Shown here: in pieces, positions 1-8,685 of the stretch
Position numbering within the stretch: the first letter of the stretch is position 1
Layout of the letters: each line of letters begins with the position of its first letter
DNA from: Streptomyces californicus
Lineage (GTDB): Bacteria > Actinomycetota > Actinomycetes > Streptomycetales > Streptomycetaceae
NCBI RefSeq assembly: GCF_000717645.1
Contig: NZ_JNZZ01000001.1
Span: 248,001 to 312,000 of the forward strand
Direction: 5' to 3'
Length of the DNA stretch: 64,000 bases
Program-made: the position numbers and the translations under genes
Notes under the pieces: model-generated
The model's database searches: none
The model's input: only the letters and a program-made list of their open reading frames with translations
What the model was told of the DNA's origin: nothing

Positions 1-779
1 TGGTCGCGGACTGGGGCGCGGAGAAGTTCCGCCAGATCCTCCAGGACGAGTACCTGAAGCGCGAACTGATCGACGGGCCCGCGCCGGAGCAGCCCGCCCA
101 GACCTGGCGCGACCACCTCGGGGTGCACCGGCAGAAGGACGGCCGCTTCTACGTCGGCTTCGCCGCGCGGGTGGGCCGGGTCGACGGCTCCACGCTCACC
201 AAGATCGCGGACCTGGCGGACCAGCACGGCTCCGGCCGGGTGCGGACCACCGCCGAGCAGAAGATGATCGTGCTGGACGTGGCGGAGGAACAGGTCGACT
301 CGCTGGTCGCCGGCCTGGAGGCGCTCGACCTCAAGGTCACCCCCTCCCCCTTCCGGCGCGGCACGATGGCCTGCACCGGCATCGAGTTCTGCAAGCTCGC
401 GATCGTCGAGACGAAGGCGCGCGGCGCCTCCCTGATCGACGAACTGGAGCGCCGCATCCCGGAGTTCGACCACCCGATCACCATCAACATCAACGGCTGC
501 CCGAACGCCTGCGCCCGTATCCAGGTCGCGGACATCGGCCTCAAGGGCCAGTTGATGCTGGACGAGAACGGCGACCAGGTCGAGGGCTACCAGGTGCACC
601 TCGGCGGGGCGCTCGGTCTGGACGCCGGGTTCGGCCGCAAGGTCCGCGGTCTCAAGGTCACCTCCGCCGAACTGCCGGACTACGTCGAGCGGGTGCTCGG
701 CCGCTTCCAGGAGGAGCGCGAGGACGGCGAACGGTTCGCGACCTGGGCGGCGCGCGCCAGTGCGGAGTCCCTGTCATGA
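1..779 (+). CDS. sirA: Nitrite/sulfite reductase, ferredoxin type, C-terminal part (5' end outside window)
   Basis: This is the last 258 or so codons of a siroheme and [4Fe-4S] sulfite/nitrite reductase, which reduces sulfite to sulfide with six electrons in cysteine synthesis. The frame is open from base 3. The cluster and siroheme ligands are visible as Cys-x5-Cys in ACTGIEFCKLA and Cys-x3-Cys in NGCPNACAR, the family signature. The stop overlaps the start of the next gene in an ATGA arrangement, so it heads a translationally coupled sulfur operon. Sulfite reductase is preferred over nitrite reductase because cysH, cysC, cysD and cysN follow. The N-terminal half and the start cannot be seen here. 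Confidence 0.93.
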   Translation, partial: VADWGAEKFRQILQDEYLKRELIDGPAPEQPAQTWRDHLGVHRQKDGRFYVGFAARVGRVDGSTLTKIADLADQHGSGRVRTTAEQKMIVLDVAEEQVDSLVAGLEALDLKVTPSPFRRGTMACTGIEFCKLAIVETKARGASLIDELERRIPEFDHPITININGCPNACARIQVADIGLKGQLMLDENGDQVEGYQVHLGGALGLDAGFGRKVRGLKVTSAELPDYVERVLGRFQEEREDGERFATWAARASAESLS

Positions 780-955
780 GCGAGCGAGCCGCCCCGTTCC
801 ACTGCCCGTACTGCGGCGACGAGGACCTGCGTCCCAACGAGACCGGTCACGGCGCCTGGGAATGCTCCTCCTGCAACCGCGCGTTCCAGCTGAAGTTCCT
901 GGGTCTGCTGACCCGGGGCGTTCAGCGCAACGACGGTGAAGGGGACCGGATATGA
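776..955 (+). CDS. 59-aa zinc-ribbon protein in the sulfur operon
   Basis: This short gene starts inside the sirA stop (ATGA) and its stop overlaps the cysH start, so it is coupled on both sides. The product, beginning MSERAAPFHCPYCGDEDL, carries two CxxC knuckles, CPYC near residue 10 and CSSC near residue 31. That spacing is typical of a single zinc ribbon. The C-terminal half has a short basic/hydrophobic stretch. I recall similar small proteins between sir and cysH in other Streptomyces. The biochemical role is unknown; a reductase partner, assembly factor or metal or redox sensor are inferences from position only. The perfect overlaps argue strongly that it is translated. Confidence 0.82.
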   Translation: MSERAAPFHCPYCGDEDLRPNETGHGAWECSSCNRAFQLKFLGLLTRGVQRNDGEGDRI

Positions 956-1668
956 CGGAGACTCTGCTGAGCGGAGAGCTGACCGACGAGGAGCTCCGGG
1001 AGCTGGCCGAGCGGGCCGGTCGGGAGCTGGAGGACGCTTCCGCCACCGAGATCCTGAGGTGGGCGACCGCCACGTTCGGGCCGCGCTTCTGCGTCACCTC
1101 CTCGATGGAGGACGCCGTGGTCGCCCACCTGGCGTCGCGGGTGCTGCCGGGCGTGGACGTGGTCTTCCTGGACACCGGCTACCACTTCCCGGAGACCATC
1201 GGCACCCGGGACGCGGTGGACGCCGTGATGGACGTCAACGTCATCACGATCACCCCCCGGCAGACGGTCGCCGAGCAGGACGCGGAGCACGGCGAGAAGC
1301 TGCACGACCGCGACCCGGACCTGTGCTGCGCGCTGCGCAAGGTGAAGCCGTTGGAGGACGGCCTCACCGCGTACGCCGCCTGGGCGACGGGGCTGCGCCG
1401 CGACGAGTCCCCGACCCGGGCGAACACCCCGGTCGTCGGCTGGGACGCCAAGCGCCGCAAGGTGAAGGTCTCCCCCATCGCCCGCTGGACCCAGGACGAC
1501 GTGGACGCCTACGTCGCCGAGCACGGGGTGCTCACCAACCCGCTGCTGATGGACGGCTACGCCTCCGTCGGCTGCGCGCCCTGCACCCGCCGGGTGCTGG
1601 AGGGCGAGGACGCGCGGGCCGGACGCTGGGCCGGGCGCGGCAAGACCGAATGCGGGCTGCACGGCTGA
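952..1668 (+). CDS. cysH: Assimilatory adenylyl-sulfate (APS) reductase, iron-sulfur type
   Basis: The 238-aa protein belongs to the CysH PAPS/APS reductase family, which reduces activated sulfate to sulfite with thioredoxin. The cysteine pairs of the [4Fe-4S] class are present: DLCCALRKVKPL near residue 124 and CAPC near residue 208. The C-terminal ECGLH motif supplies the catalytic cysteine. Enzymes with these extra cysteines normally prefer APS to PAPS. The ATG lies in the ATGA overlap with the zinc-ribbon gene. A cysC kinase follows directly, so APS could go to PAPS or straight to sulfite; that branching is inferred from gene content. Confidence 0.93.
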   Translation: MTETLLSGELTDEELRELAERAGRELEDASATEILRWATATFGPRFCVTSSMEDAVVAHLASRVLPGVDVVFLDTGYHFPETIGTRDAVDAVMDVNVITITPRQTVAEQDAEHGEKLHDRDPDLCCALRKVKPLEDGLTAYAAWATGLRRDESPTRANTPVVGWDAKRRKVKVSPIARWTQDDVDAYVAEHGVLTNPLLMDGYASVGCAPCTRRVLEGEDARAGRWAGRGKTECGLHG

Positions 1669-1691
1669 TGACGACTGATCAGGAGACTTCG

Positions 1692-2237
1692 ATGAGCGTG
1701 ACGGAGACGGGGGCCACGATCTGGCTCACCGGTCTGCCGAGCGCGGGCAAGACCACCATCGCGTACGAGCTGGCGGGCCGGCTGCGGACCGAGGGCCACC
1801 GGGTGGAGGTGCTCGACGGCGACGAGATCCGCGAGTTCCTCTCGGCGGGCCTCGGCTTCTCCCGCGAGGACCGGCACACCAATGTGGCCCGGATCGGCTT
1901 CGTCGCCGAACTGCTCGCCGCCAACGGCGTGAAGGTGCTGGTCCCGGTCATCGCCCCGTTCGCCGACAGCCGTGAGGCGGTCCGCAAGCGGCACGCCGCC
2001 GAGTCGACCACGTACCTGGAGGTGCACGTCGCGACGCCCGTCGAGGTGTGCTCCGTACGCGATGTGAAGGGGCTGTACGCCAAGCAGGCGGCCGGCGAGA
2101 TCAGCGGGCTGACCGGGGTCGACGACCCGTACGAGGCCCCCGAGGCGCCGGACCTGCGGATCGAGTCGCACCGGCAGACCGTGCAGGAGTCAGCGGCGGC
2201 GCTCCACGCGCTGCTCACCGAGAGGGGCCTGGCGTGA
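1692..2237 (+). CDS. cysC: Adenylyl-sulfate kinase
   Basis: The predicted 181-aa enzyme phosphorylates APS to PAPS. The Walker A motif GLPSAGKTT lies near residue 13, followed by the DGDEIRE segment and the RHTNVARIGFVA helix typical of APS kinases. I chose the ATG at 1692 because AGGAG stands six bases upstream. An alternative in-frame ATG at 1668 overlaps the cysH stop but has no clear ribosome site and would add eight residues. The stop overlaps the GTG start of cysD, which indicates coupled translation in the sulfate-activation operon. Confidence 0.92.
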   Translation: MSVTETGATIWLTGLPSAGKTTIAYELAGRLRTEGHRVEVLDGDEIREFLSAGLGFSREDRHTNVARIGFVAELLAANGVKVLVPVIAPFADSREAVRKRHAAESTTYLEVHVATPVEVCSVRDVKGLYAKQAAGEISGLTGVDDPYEAPEAPDLRIESHRQTVQESAAALHALLTERGLA

Positions 2238-3172
2238 GTGCCGTCACCACCACCGTGTCCGAGGACACCGCGAACCCGTACGCGCTCAGCCACCTGGACT
2301 CCCTGGAGTCCGAGGCGGTCCACATCTTCCGGGAGGTGGCGGGCGAGTTCGAGCGGCCGGTGATCCTGTTCTCCGGCGGCAAGGACTCCATCGTGATGCT
2401 GCACCTGGCGCTGAAGGCGTTCGCGCCCGCGCCGGTGCCGTTCACGCTGCTGCACGTGGACACCGGGCACAACTTCCCCGAGGTGCTCGACTACCGGGAC
2501 CGCACGGTGAAGAAGCACGGGCTGCGGCTGCACGTCGCCTCCGTGCAGGAGTACATCGACGCCGGGAAGCTCCGCGAGCGCCCCGACGGCACCCGCAACC
2601 CCCTCCAGACCGTGCCGCTCACCGAGGCCATCCAGCAGCACCGCTTCGACGCGGTGTTCGGCGGCGGGCGGCGCGACGAGGAGAAGGCGCGGGCGAAGGA
2701 GCGGGTCTTCTCGCTGCGCGACGAGTTCTCCCAGTGGGACCCGCGCCGCCAGCGCCCCGAGCTGTGGCAGCTGTACAACGGCCGGCACGCCCCCGGGGAG
2801 CACGTCCGGGTGTTCCCGATCTCGAACTGGACCGAGCTGGACGTCTGGCAGTACATCGAGCGCGAGGGGATCGAGCTGCCGGAGATCTACTTCGCGCACG
2901 AGCGCGAGGTGTTCAGCCGCAACGGCATGTGGCTCACCGCCGGCCACTGGGGCGGCCCCAAGGAGCACGAGCCCGTGCAGACCCGGCTGGTGCGCTACCG
3001 CACGGTCGGCGACATGTCCTGCACCGGCGCCGTGGACTCCGACGCCACCACGCTGGACGCCGTGATCACCGAGATCGCCGCCTCCCGGCTCACCGAGCGG
3101 GGAGCCACCCGCGCCGACGACAAGATGTCCGAGGCCGCGATGGAGGACCGCAAGCGCGAGGGGTACTTCTGA
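2234..3172 (+). CDS. cysD: Sulfate adenylyltransferase small subunit
   Basis: This 312-aa subunit makes APS from ATP and sulfate together with CysN. It has the N-type ATP pyrophosphatase loop SGGKDSIVML near residue 50. The FGGGRRDEEKARAKERVFS segment and the C-terminal TERGATRADDKMSEAAME region are hallmarks of CysD. The GTG start overlaps the cysC stop (GTGA). A gap of about 160 bp separates it from cysN, the only sizeable break in this part of the operon. It holds no convincing gene, only an AT-poor spacer. Length and motifs match complete family members. Confidence 0.95.
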   Translation: MSAVTTTVSEDTANPYALSHLDSLESEAVHIFREVAGEFERPVILFSGGKDSIVMLHLALKAFAPAPVPFTLLHVDTGHNFPEVLDYRDRTVKKHGLRLHVASVQEYIDAGKLRERPDGTRNPLQTVPLTEAIQQHRFDAVFGGGRRDEEKARAKERVFSLRDEFSQWDPRRQRPELWQLYNGRHAPGEHVRVFPISNWTELDVWQYIEREGIELPEIYFAHEREVFSRNGMWLTAGHWGGPKEHEPVQTRLVRYRTVGDMSCTGAVDSDATTLDAVITEIAASRLTERGATRADDKMSEAAMEDRKREGYF

Positions 3173-3334
3173 GGGCCTCCGGTGGGGACCGGGCCGGGCT
3201 CGCGTGCCCCGGTACCGCACCTCGCCCCGTTGCCGTCCCTCACCATGGCGACGCCATGACTCCCTCCGCCGCCCTGCGCTGCACGGCACCGGACCCCGCT
3301 CCCTGATCCGGCCTGATCCACACGAGAGGCCCCC

Positions 3335-4666
3335 ATGACCACCACCGCTGAGCAGTTGAGCGCCACCACCCTGCTGCGCTTCGCCACCGCCGGGTCCGTC
3401 GACGACGGCAAGTCCACCCTCGTGGGCCGTCTGCTGCACGACTCCAAAGCGGTCCTCACCGACCAGCTGGAGGCCGTCGAGCAGGCGTCGCTGAACCGCG
3501 GCCAGGAGGCGCCGGACCTGGCGCTGCTGACCGACGGGCTGCGCGCCGAGCGCGAGCAGGGCATCACCATCGACGTGGCCTACCGCTACTTCGCCACCGC
3601 CCGCCGCCGGTTCATCCTCGCCGACACCCCGGGCCACGTGCAGTACACGCGGAACATGGTGACCGGCGCCTCCACCGCCGAGCTGGCCGTGGTCCTGGTC
3701 GACGCCCGCAACGGGGTCGTCGAGCAGACCCGCCGGCACGCCGCCGTCGCCGCCCTGCTCCGCGTCCCGCACGTGGTGCTGGCCGTCAACAAGATGGACC
3801 TGGTCGACTACGCGGAGCCCGTGTTCGCCGCGATAGCCGAGGAGTTCACCGCGTACGCCGCCTCGCTCGGCGTCCCGGAGATCACCGCGATCCCGATCTC
3901 GGCGCTGGCCGGCGACAACGTGGTGGAGCCGTCCGCCCACATGGACTGGTACGGCGGGCCGACCGTCCTGGAGCACCTGGAGACGGTGCCGGTCAGCCAT
4001 GACCTCACCGCCTGCCACGCGCGCTTCCCCGTGCAGTACGTGATCCGCCCGCAGTCCGCCGAGCACCCCGACTACCGGGGGTACGCCGGTCAGATCGCCG
4101 CCGGGGTGTTCCGGGTCGGCGAGGCCGTCTCCGTACTCCCCTCGGGGCGTACGACCACGATCACCGGCATCGACGCGCTCGGCGAGAGCGTGGACATCGC
4201 CTGGGCCCCGCAGTCGGTGACGCTGCGGCTGGCGGACGACATCGACATCTCGCGCGGCGACCTGATCGCCCCGGCCGACGACGCCCCCGCCGTCAGCCAG
4301 GACGTCGAGGCGACCGTCTGCCACGTCGCGGACCAGCCGCTGTCGGTGGGCCAGCGGGTGCTGCTGAAGCACACCACCCGCACCGTGAAGGCGATCGTCA
4401 AGGACATCCCGTCCCGGCTCACCCTGGACGACCTCTCCCAGCACCCGGCCCCCGGGCAGCTCGTCGCCAACGACATCGGGCGGGTGGTCGTCCGCACCGC
4501 GGAGCCCCTCGCGCTCGACGCGTACGAGTACTCCCGGCGCACCGGTTCGTTCCTGCTGATCGACCCGGCGGACGGGACGACGCTGAGCGCCGGCATGGCG
4601 GGCGCCGCGTTCGCCGAGGCCGCCGAAGCCGTCGTGACCGCCGACGACGCCGAATGGGACTTCTGA
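3335..4666 (+). CDS. cysN: Sulfate adenylyltransferase large subunit (GTPase)
   Basis: The 443-aa protein is the EF-Tu-like GTPase that drives CysD-catalysed APS formation. The G1 loop GSVDDGKST is near residue 17, the switch II motif DTPGHVQY near residue 94, and the G4 motif NKMD near residue 150. It lacks a fused APS kinase domain, which agrees with the separate cysC upstream. A GAGAGG element precedes the ATG. A very short open frame begins inside its stop codon. Confidence 0.95.
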   Translation: MTTTAEQLSATTLLRFATAGSVDDGKSTLVGRLLHDSKAVLTDQLEAVEQASLNRGQEAPDLALLTDGLRAEREQGITIDVAYRYFATARRRFILADTPGHVQYTRNMVTGASTAELAVVLVDARNGVVEQTRRHAAVAALLRVPHVVLAVNKMDLVDYAEPVFAAIAEEFTAYAASLGVPEITAIPISALAGDNVVEPSAHMDWYGGPTVLEHLETVPVSHDLTACHARFPVQYVIRPQSAEHPDYRGYAGQIAAGVFRVGEAVSVLPSGRTTTITGIDALGESVDIAWAPQSVTLRLADDIDISRGDLIAPADDAPAVSQDVEATVCHVADQPLSVGQRVLLKHTTRTVKAIVKDIPSRLTLDDLSQHPAPGQLVANDIGRVVVRTAEPLALDAYEYSRRTGSFLLIDPADGTTLSAGMAGAAFAEAAEAVVTADDAEWDF

Positions 4667-4761
4667 TGACCGATTTCTACTCCACCTTCGCGAAGGAGGG
4701 CGGCCGCGTGGGCAGCGGCGCCCTCGGCAGCGGCCAGGGAGGCGTCGGACGATGTGCGTGA
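4666..4761 (+). CDS. Possible 31-aa reading frame overlapping the cysN stop
   Basis: An ATG overlapping the cysN stop (TGATG) opens a 31-codon frame whose peptide starts MTDFYSTFAKEGGRVGSG. The overlap resembles re-initiation, but the peptide is glycine-rich, of low complexity and unfamiliar. It could be a chance frame or the remnant of a longer gene between cysN and the transporter. The rest of the gap to 4890 shows no further gene. Confidence 0.2.
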   Translation: MTDFYSTFAKEGGRVGSGALGSGQGGVGRCA

Positions 4762-4890
4762 TGACGTACGCGCACTGCTCGCGCGCCCTCCAGCACCGCC
4801 CGCACCGCCGAAGACCTGCCGACCTCCCGGCCGCGCCCCCCTGACCAGACAGCGGGACGCGAGACCGGGCCGACGAGAGGAAAGCCTCCC

Positions 4891-6003
4891 GTGCCAGCCC
4901 CCCGTTCCACCGTTCGCCGCGGCCTCGCCGCCGTCGCCGCCCTGCCGCTGCTCGCCGTCGCGGCCACCGCCTGCGGCTACGGCTCCGAGGCGAAGGACGA
5001 CGACGCCAAGGCGAACGTCTCCGCCGGAGGGAAGAAGCTCTCCTCCGACACCGTGAAGATCGGGTACTTCCCGAACCTCACGCACGCCACCGCCCTGGTC
5101 GGCATCCAGGAAGGCACCATCCAGAAGGAACTGGGCGGCACCGAGGTCGAGTCCACGACCTTCAACGCGGGCCCCTCCGAGATCGAGGCGCTGAACGCCG
5201 GCTCCATCGACATCGGCTTCATCGGCCCCTCCCCCTCCATCAACGGGTACAGCAAGTCCCAGGGCAAGGGGCTGCGGATCATCTCCGGTTCGGCCTCCGG
5301 CGGGGTGAAGCTGGTCGTCAACCCGAAGAAGATCAAGACCCTGGACGACCTCAAGGGCAAGAAGATCGCCACCCCCCAGCTCGGCAACACCCAGGACGTG
5401 GCCTTCCTCAACTGGATCTCCGAGAAGGGCTGGAAGGTCGACGCCCAGAGCGGCAAGGGCGACGTGTCCGTGGTCCGCTCGGACAACAAGGTGACCCCCG
5501 ACGCCTACAGGTCCGGTGACCTGGACGGCGCGTGGGTGCCCGAGCCGACCGCCTCCAAGCTAGTCTCCCAGGGCGCGAAGGTGCTCCTGAACGAGACGGA
5601 CCTGTGGCCGGACAAGAAGTTCGTGATCACGAACATCATCGTGTCGCAGAAGTTCCTCGACGAGCACCCGGACGTGGTCGAGGCGGTGCTCAAGGGCTCG
5701 GTCGCCACCAACAAGTGGATCAACGCCAACCCGGACGAGGCCAAGGCGTCCGCCAACAAGGCGCTGGAGAAGCTGAGCGGCAAGCCGCTGGCCCCGGAGA
5801 TCCTCGACCCGGCGTGGGAGTCCATCGAGATCACCGACGACCCGCTGGCCGAGACGCTCAAGACGCAGGCCGGGTACTCCGTGAAGTCCGGTCTGCTCAA
5901 GGAGCCCGACCTCCAGGGCATCTACGACCTGGGCCCGCTGAACAAGATCCTCAACGCCGAGGGCCGGCCCGAGGTCGCCGACGCCGGTCTCGGCGTCAAG
6001 TAG
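4891..6003 (+). CDS. ssuA: Aliphatic-sulfonate-type ABC transporter substrate-binding lipoprotein
   Basis: The 370-aa protein has a basic N-terminus, a hydrophobic core and a lipobox-like VAATACG with the acylated Cys near residue 29. The mature part is an NMT1/SsuA-type periplasmic-binding fold: KIGYFPNLTHATALVG, an EALNAGSIDIGFIGPSP segment, and DLKGKKIATPQLGNTQ. It should capture sulfonates or related sulfur compounds outside the membrane. The start is GTG, supported by GAGGAAAG eight bases upstream. An ATPase and a permease follow, and the sulfur operon precedes it, which favours sulfonates over nitrate or taurine. The exact ligand is inference. Confidence 0.88.
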   Translation: MPAPRSTVRRGLAAVAALPLLAVAATACGYGSEAKDDDAKANVSAGGKKLSSDTVKIGYFPNLTHATALVGIQEGTIQKELGGTEVESTTFNAGPSEIEALNAGSIDIGFIGPSPSINGYSKSQGKGLRIISGSASGGVKLVVNPKKIKTLDDLKGKKIATPQLGNTQDVAFLNWISEKGWKVDAQSGKGDVSVVRSDNKVTPDAYRSGDLDGAWVPEPTASKLVSQGAKVLLNETDLWPDKKFVITNIIVSQKFLDEHPDVVEAVLKGSVATNKWINANPDEAKASANKALEKLSGKPLAPEILDPAWESIEITDDPLAETLKTQAGYSVKSGLLKEPDLQGIYDLGPLNKILNAEGRPEVADAGLGVK

Positions 6004-6051
6004 CCCAGCCCATCCGCACCAGGACGCAATGACTCCCAGGAGGTGACGACC

Positions 6052-6843
6052 ATGGCGACCACCACCCTCACCAAGGCCGAGGACCGTGCGGCGGTCGGGC
6101 ACGCCGCCCGTCTCACGCACGTCTCGAAGTCCTTCGCCGGGCCCACGGGGGCGCAGCTCGTGCTGGACGACATCTCGCTCGATGTCGCTCCGGGCGAGTT
6201 CGTCACCCTTCTGGGGGCCTCCGGGTGCGGAAAGTCGACGCTGCTGAACCTGGTGGCCGGACTCGACCGCCCGTCCGCGGGGTCCATCGAGACCCCCGGC
6301 GGGCGGCCGGCCCTGATGTTCCAGGAGCACGCCCTCTTCCCGTGGCTGACGGCGGGCAAGAACATCGAACTGGCGCTGCGGCTGCGCGGGGTGCCGAAGG
6401 CGGCGCGCCGCACCGAGGCGGAGCGGCTGCTCGACCTGGTGCGGCTCGGCGGGGCGTACGGCAAGCGGGCGCACGAGCTGTCCGGCGGGATGCGCCAGCG
6501 CGTCGCGATGGCGCGGGCGCTCGCCCAGGACAGCCAACTGCTGCTGATGGACGAGCCGTTCGCGGCGCTGGACGCCATCACCCGCGATGTGCTGCACGAC
6601 GAGCTGACCCGGATCTGGGCGGAGACGAACACCTCGGTCCTCTTCGTCACGCACAACGTGCGCGAGGCCGTACGGCTCGCCCAGCGCGTCGTGCTGCTCT
6701 CGTCCCGGCCGGGCCGGATCGCCCGGGAGTGGACGGTCGACATCGAGCAGCCGCGCCGCATCGAGGACACCGCCGTGGCGGAGCTGTCCGTCGAGATCAC
6801 CGAAGAACTGCGTGGGGAGATCCGCCGACATGGCCAGCACTGA
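6052..6843 (+). CDS. ssuB: ABC transporter ATP-binding protein, sulfonate/nitrate/taurine family
   Basis: The 263-aa ATPase carries Walker A GASGCGKST near residue 61, the Q-loop in LMFQEHALFPWLT, the signature LSGGMRQR near residue 144, Walker B LLLMDEPF and the switch His in VTHNV. It energises the neighbouring permease. I chose the ATG at 6052 because AGGAGGTG stands about seven bases upstream; a GTG at 6043 lies inside that ribosome site. The 3' end overlaps the permease gene by 14 bp, indicating coupled expression. Confidence 0.93.
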   Translation: MATTTLTKAEDRAAVGHAARLTHVSKSFAGPTGAQLVLDDISLDVAPGEFVTLLGASGCGKSTLLNLVAGLDRPSAGSIETPGGRPALMFQEHALFPWLTAGKNIELALRLRGVPKAARRTEAERLLDLVRLGGAYGKRAHELSGGMRQRVAMARALAQDSQLLLMDEPFAALDAITRDVLHDELTRIWAETNTSVLFVTHNVREAVRLAQRVVLLSSRPGRIAREWTVDIEQPRRIEDTAVAELSVEITEELRGEIRRHGQH

Positions 6844-7756
6844 CATCACGTCCGACCGGAAGCGGCCGGACGGGGCGGCCGGGAAGGGCGACGCGACCCC
6901 CGACGACCTGGCGGGTCTGGAGGCCGGTCTCGACGCGCTCGACGCGGTGCAGATCCGCCGCACCCCGGTCCGCGAGGTCCTGCTGCGCAAGGTGCTGCCG
7001 CCGGTCGTGGCGGTGGTCCTGGTCCTGGTGGTCTGGGAGCTGCTGGTCCGCGCCCAGGTGACGGAGACGTACAAGCTGCCGTCGCCGTCCGCCGTGTGGG
7101 ACAGCGCGCGCGAGATGTGGCTGGCGGGCACGCTGCTGGAGGTCGTCTGGACCAGCGTCTCGCGCGGTCTGCTCGGCTTCCTCCTCGCGGTCGCCATCGG
7201 TACGCCGCTGGGGCTGCTGGTCGCCCGGGTGAAGCTGGTCCGGGCCGCGATCGGCCCGATCCTGTCCGGCCTCCAGTCGCTGCCCTCGGTGGCGTGGGTG
7301 GCTCCGGCGGTCATCTGGCTCGGGCTGAACGACCGGATGATGTTCGCGGTGATCCTGCTGGGGGCGGTGCCCTCGATCGCCAACGGGCTGGTCTCCGGCG
7401 TCGACCAGGTGCCGCCGCTGTTCCTCCGGGCGGGCCGCACGCTGGGCGCGACCGGGCTGCGCGGGACCTGGCACATCGTGCTCCCGGCGGCGCTGCCCGG
7501 CTATCTGGCGGGCCTCAAGCAGGGCTGGGCGTTCTCCTGGCGCTCCCTGATGGCGGCCGAGATCATCGCCTCGTCACCCGAACTGGGCCTGGGGCTCGGC
7601 CAGTTGCTGGAGAACGGCCGCAGCAACTTCGACATGCCCGGGATCTTCCTGTCGATCCTGCTCATCCTGTTCGTCGGCATCGCGATCGACCTGCTGATCT
7701 TCAGTCCGCTGGAGCGGTGGGTGCTGCGCAGCCGCGGTCTCCTCGTCAAGAACTGA
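6830..7756 (+). CDS. ssuC: ABC transporter permease, sulfonate type
   Basis: The 308-aa integral membrane protein has a hydrophilic N-terminus of about 50 residues, followed by hydrophobic helices and the EAA-loop region of binding-protein-dependent permeases (FLRAGRTLGATGLRGTWHIVLPAALP). It forms the channel for the SsuA/SsuB system. The ATG overlaps the end of ssuB, and GGGGAG lies upstream. Eight bases after its stop the chelatase gene begins, so the genes probably share one transcript. Confidence 0.92.
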   Translation: MASTDITSDRKRPDGAAGKGDATPDDLAGLEAGLDALDAVQIRRTPVREVLLRKVLPPVVAVVLVLVVWELLVRAQVTETYKLPSPSAVWDSAREMWLAGTLLEVVWTSVSRGLLGFLLAVAIGTPLGLLVARVKLVRAAIGPILSGLQSLPSVAWVAPAVIWLGLNDRMMFAVILLGAVPSIANGLVSGVDQVPPLFLRAGRTLGATGLRGTWHIVLPAALPGYLAGLKQGWAFSWRSLMAAEIIASSPELGLGLGQLLENGRSNFDMPGIFLSILLILFVGIAIDLLIFSPLERWVLRSRGLLVKN

Positions 7757-7764
7757 GCTCTCCC

Positions 7765-8517
7765 ATGACGCATCCCACCCTCCTCGTCATCGCCCACGGC
7801 AGCCGCGACCCGCGCCACGCCGCGACCGTGCACGCGCTCACCGAGCGGGTGCGGGCCGAGCGGCCGGGGCTGCGCGTGGAGACCGCGTTCCTGGAGTTCA
7901 ACGCGCCGTCCGTGCCTCGGGTGCTGGAGCGCCTGGCGGCGCAGGGGGCGGACGAGGTCGTCGCGCTGCCGCTCCTGCTGACCCGGGCGTTCCACGCGAA
8001 GACCGACATCCCCTCGGTCCTGCGCGAGGCCCGCGCCCGGCTGCCGAGGCTGCGCGTCCGCCAGGCCGGCGTGCTCGGCCCGTCCCCGCTGCTGAACGCC
8101 ACTCTGGAGCGGCGGCTGCGGGAGGCCGGGGTCCGCCCCGGCGACCTCCCCCGAACCGGGCTCGTCCTGGCCTCGGCGGGATCATCCGACCCGGAGGCGA
8201 TCGCAGTGATCGCTGAAATCGCGCGGGAGCTGCGGCACACCGGTTGGTGCGCCGTGCGGCCTGCGTTCGCCTCCGCACTCCTCCCCCGCACCGAGGACGC
8301 GGTGCGGGCCCTGCGCGCCGAAGGCGTGGAGCGGGTGGCGGTGGCCCCGTACGTCATCGCGCCCGGCCGGCTCCCCGACCGCATCGCGGCGGGGGCGCGG
8401 GCCGCCGGGGCCGACGTGCTGGCCGATGTGCTGGGCCCGGCACCGGAGTTGGCGCGGCTGCTGCTGGACCGGTTCGACGAGGCCCGGGTGACGGTGGGGG
8501 CGTCGCTCTCGGCGTGA
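7765..8517 (+). CDS. Sirohydrochlorin chelatase family protein (CbiX/SirB-like)
   Basis: The 250-aa protein has the metal-binding histidines of class II chelatases, in LLVIAHGSRDP near residue 10 and LTRAFHAKTDIP near residue 77. A second, more diverged CbiX-like half is visible (GLVLASAGSSDPEA, then APYVIAPGRLPDRI). The likely reaction is insertion of ferrous iron into sirohydrochlorin to give siroheme, the cofactor of the sulfite reductase at the head of the cluster. Cobalt chelation for cobalamin is an alternative. The last codons are repeated twice in diverged form just after the stop. Confidence 0.87.
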   Translation: MTHPTLLVIAHGSRDPRHAATVHALTERVRAERPGLRVETAFLEFNAPSVPRVLERLAAQGADEVVALPLLLTRAFHAKTDIPSVLREARARLPRLRVRQAGVLGPSPLLNATLERRLREAGVRPGDLPRTGLVLASAGSSDPEAIAVIAEIARELRHTGWCAVRPAFASALLPRTEDAVRALRAEGVERVAVAPYVIAPGRLPDRIAAGARAAGADVLADVLGPAPELARLLLDRFDEARVTVGASLSA

Positions 8518-8575
8518 GCCGGGGCGGGCGGGGGCGTCCCTTTCGGCGTCGGGACCGGAGCGTCCCTTTCGGCGT
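8501..8575 (+). repeat. Three diverged copies of a 15-bp element over the chelatase 3' end
   Basis: CGTCGCTCTCGGCGT at 8501-8515 encodes the last residues of the chelatase. CGTCCCTTTCGGCGT then recurs exactly at 8535-8549 and 8561-8575. The third copy again runs into TGAGG, reproducing the stop context. The spacing is 34 and 26 bp. It looks like local duplication of a gene end; a regulatory role is not evident. Confidence 0.7.
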
Positions 8576-8685
8576 GAGGGCCGGTCCTGTCGCGGCACCG
8601 GGGAGTGCCCGTAAACCGGAGGCGCCGTGACCCGTACGTCTCGTACGATCGGCCCGCACCGCCCCTCTCGTACACCGAGGACTCC

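Noticed and set aside
3241..3306. A tiny frame between cysD and cysN, with peptide MTPSAALRCTAPDPAP
   Set aside because: There is no ribosome site and nothing to support translation, and it is too short to judge.
1679..4444. A minus-strand open frame of 921 codons opposite cysC, cysD and cysN
   Set aside because: It is antisense to three well-identified sulfur genes, with Gly/Val/His-rich composition and no recognisable domain.
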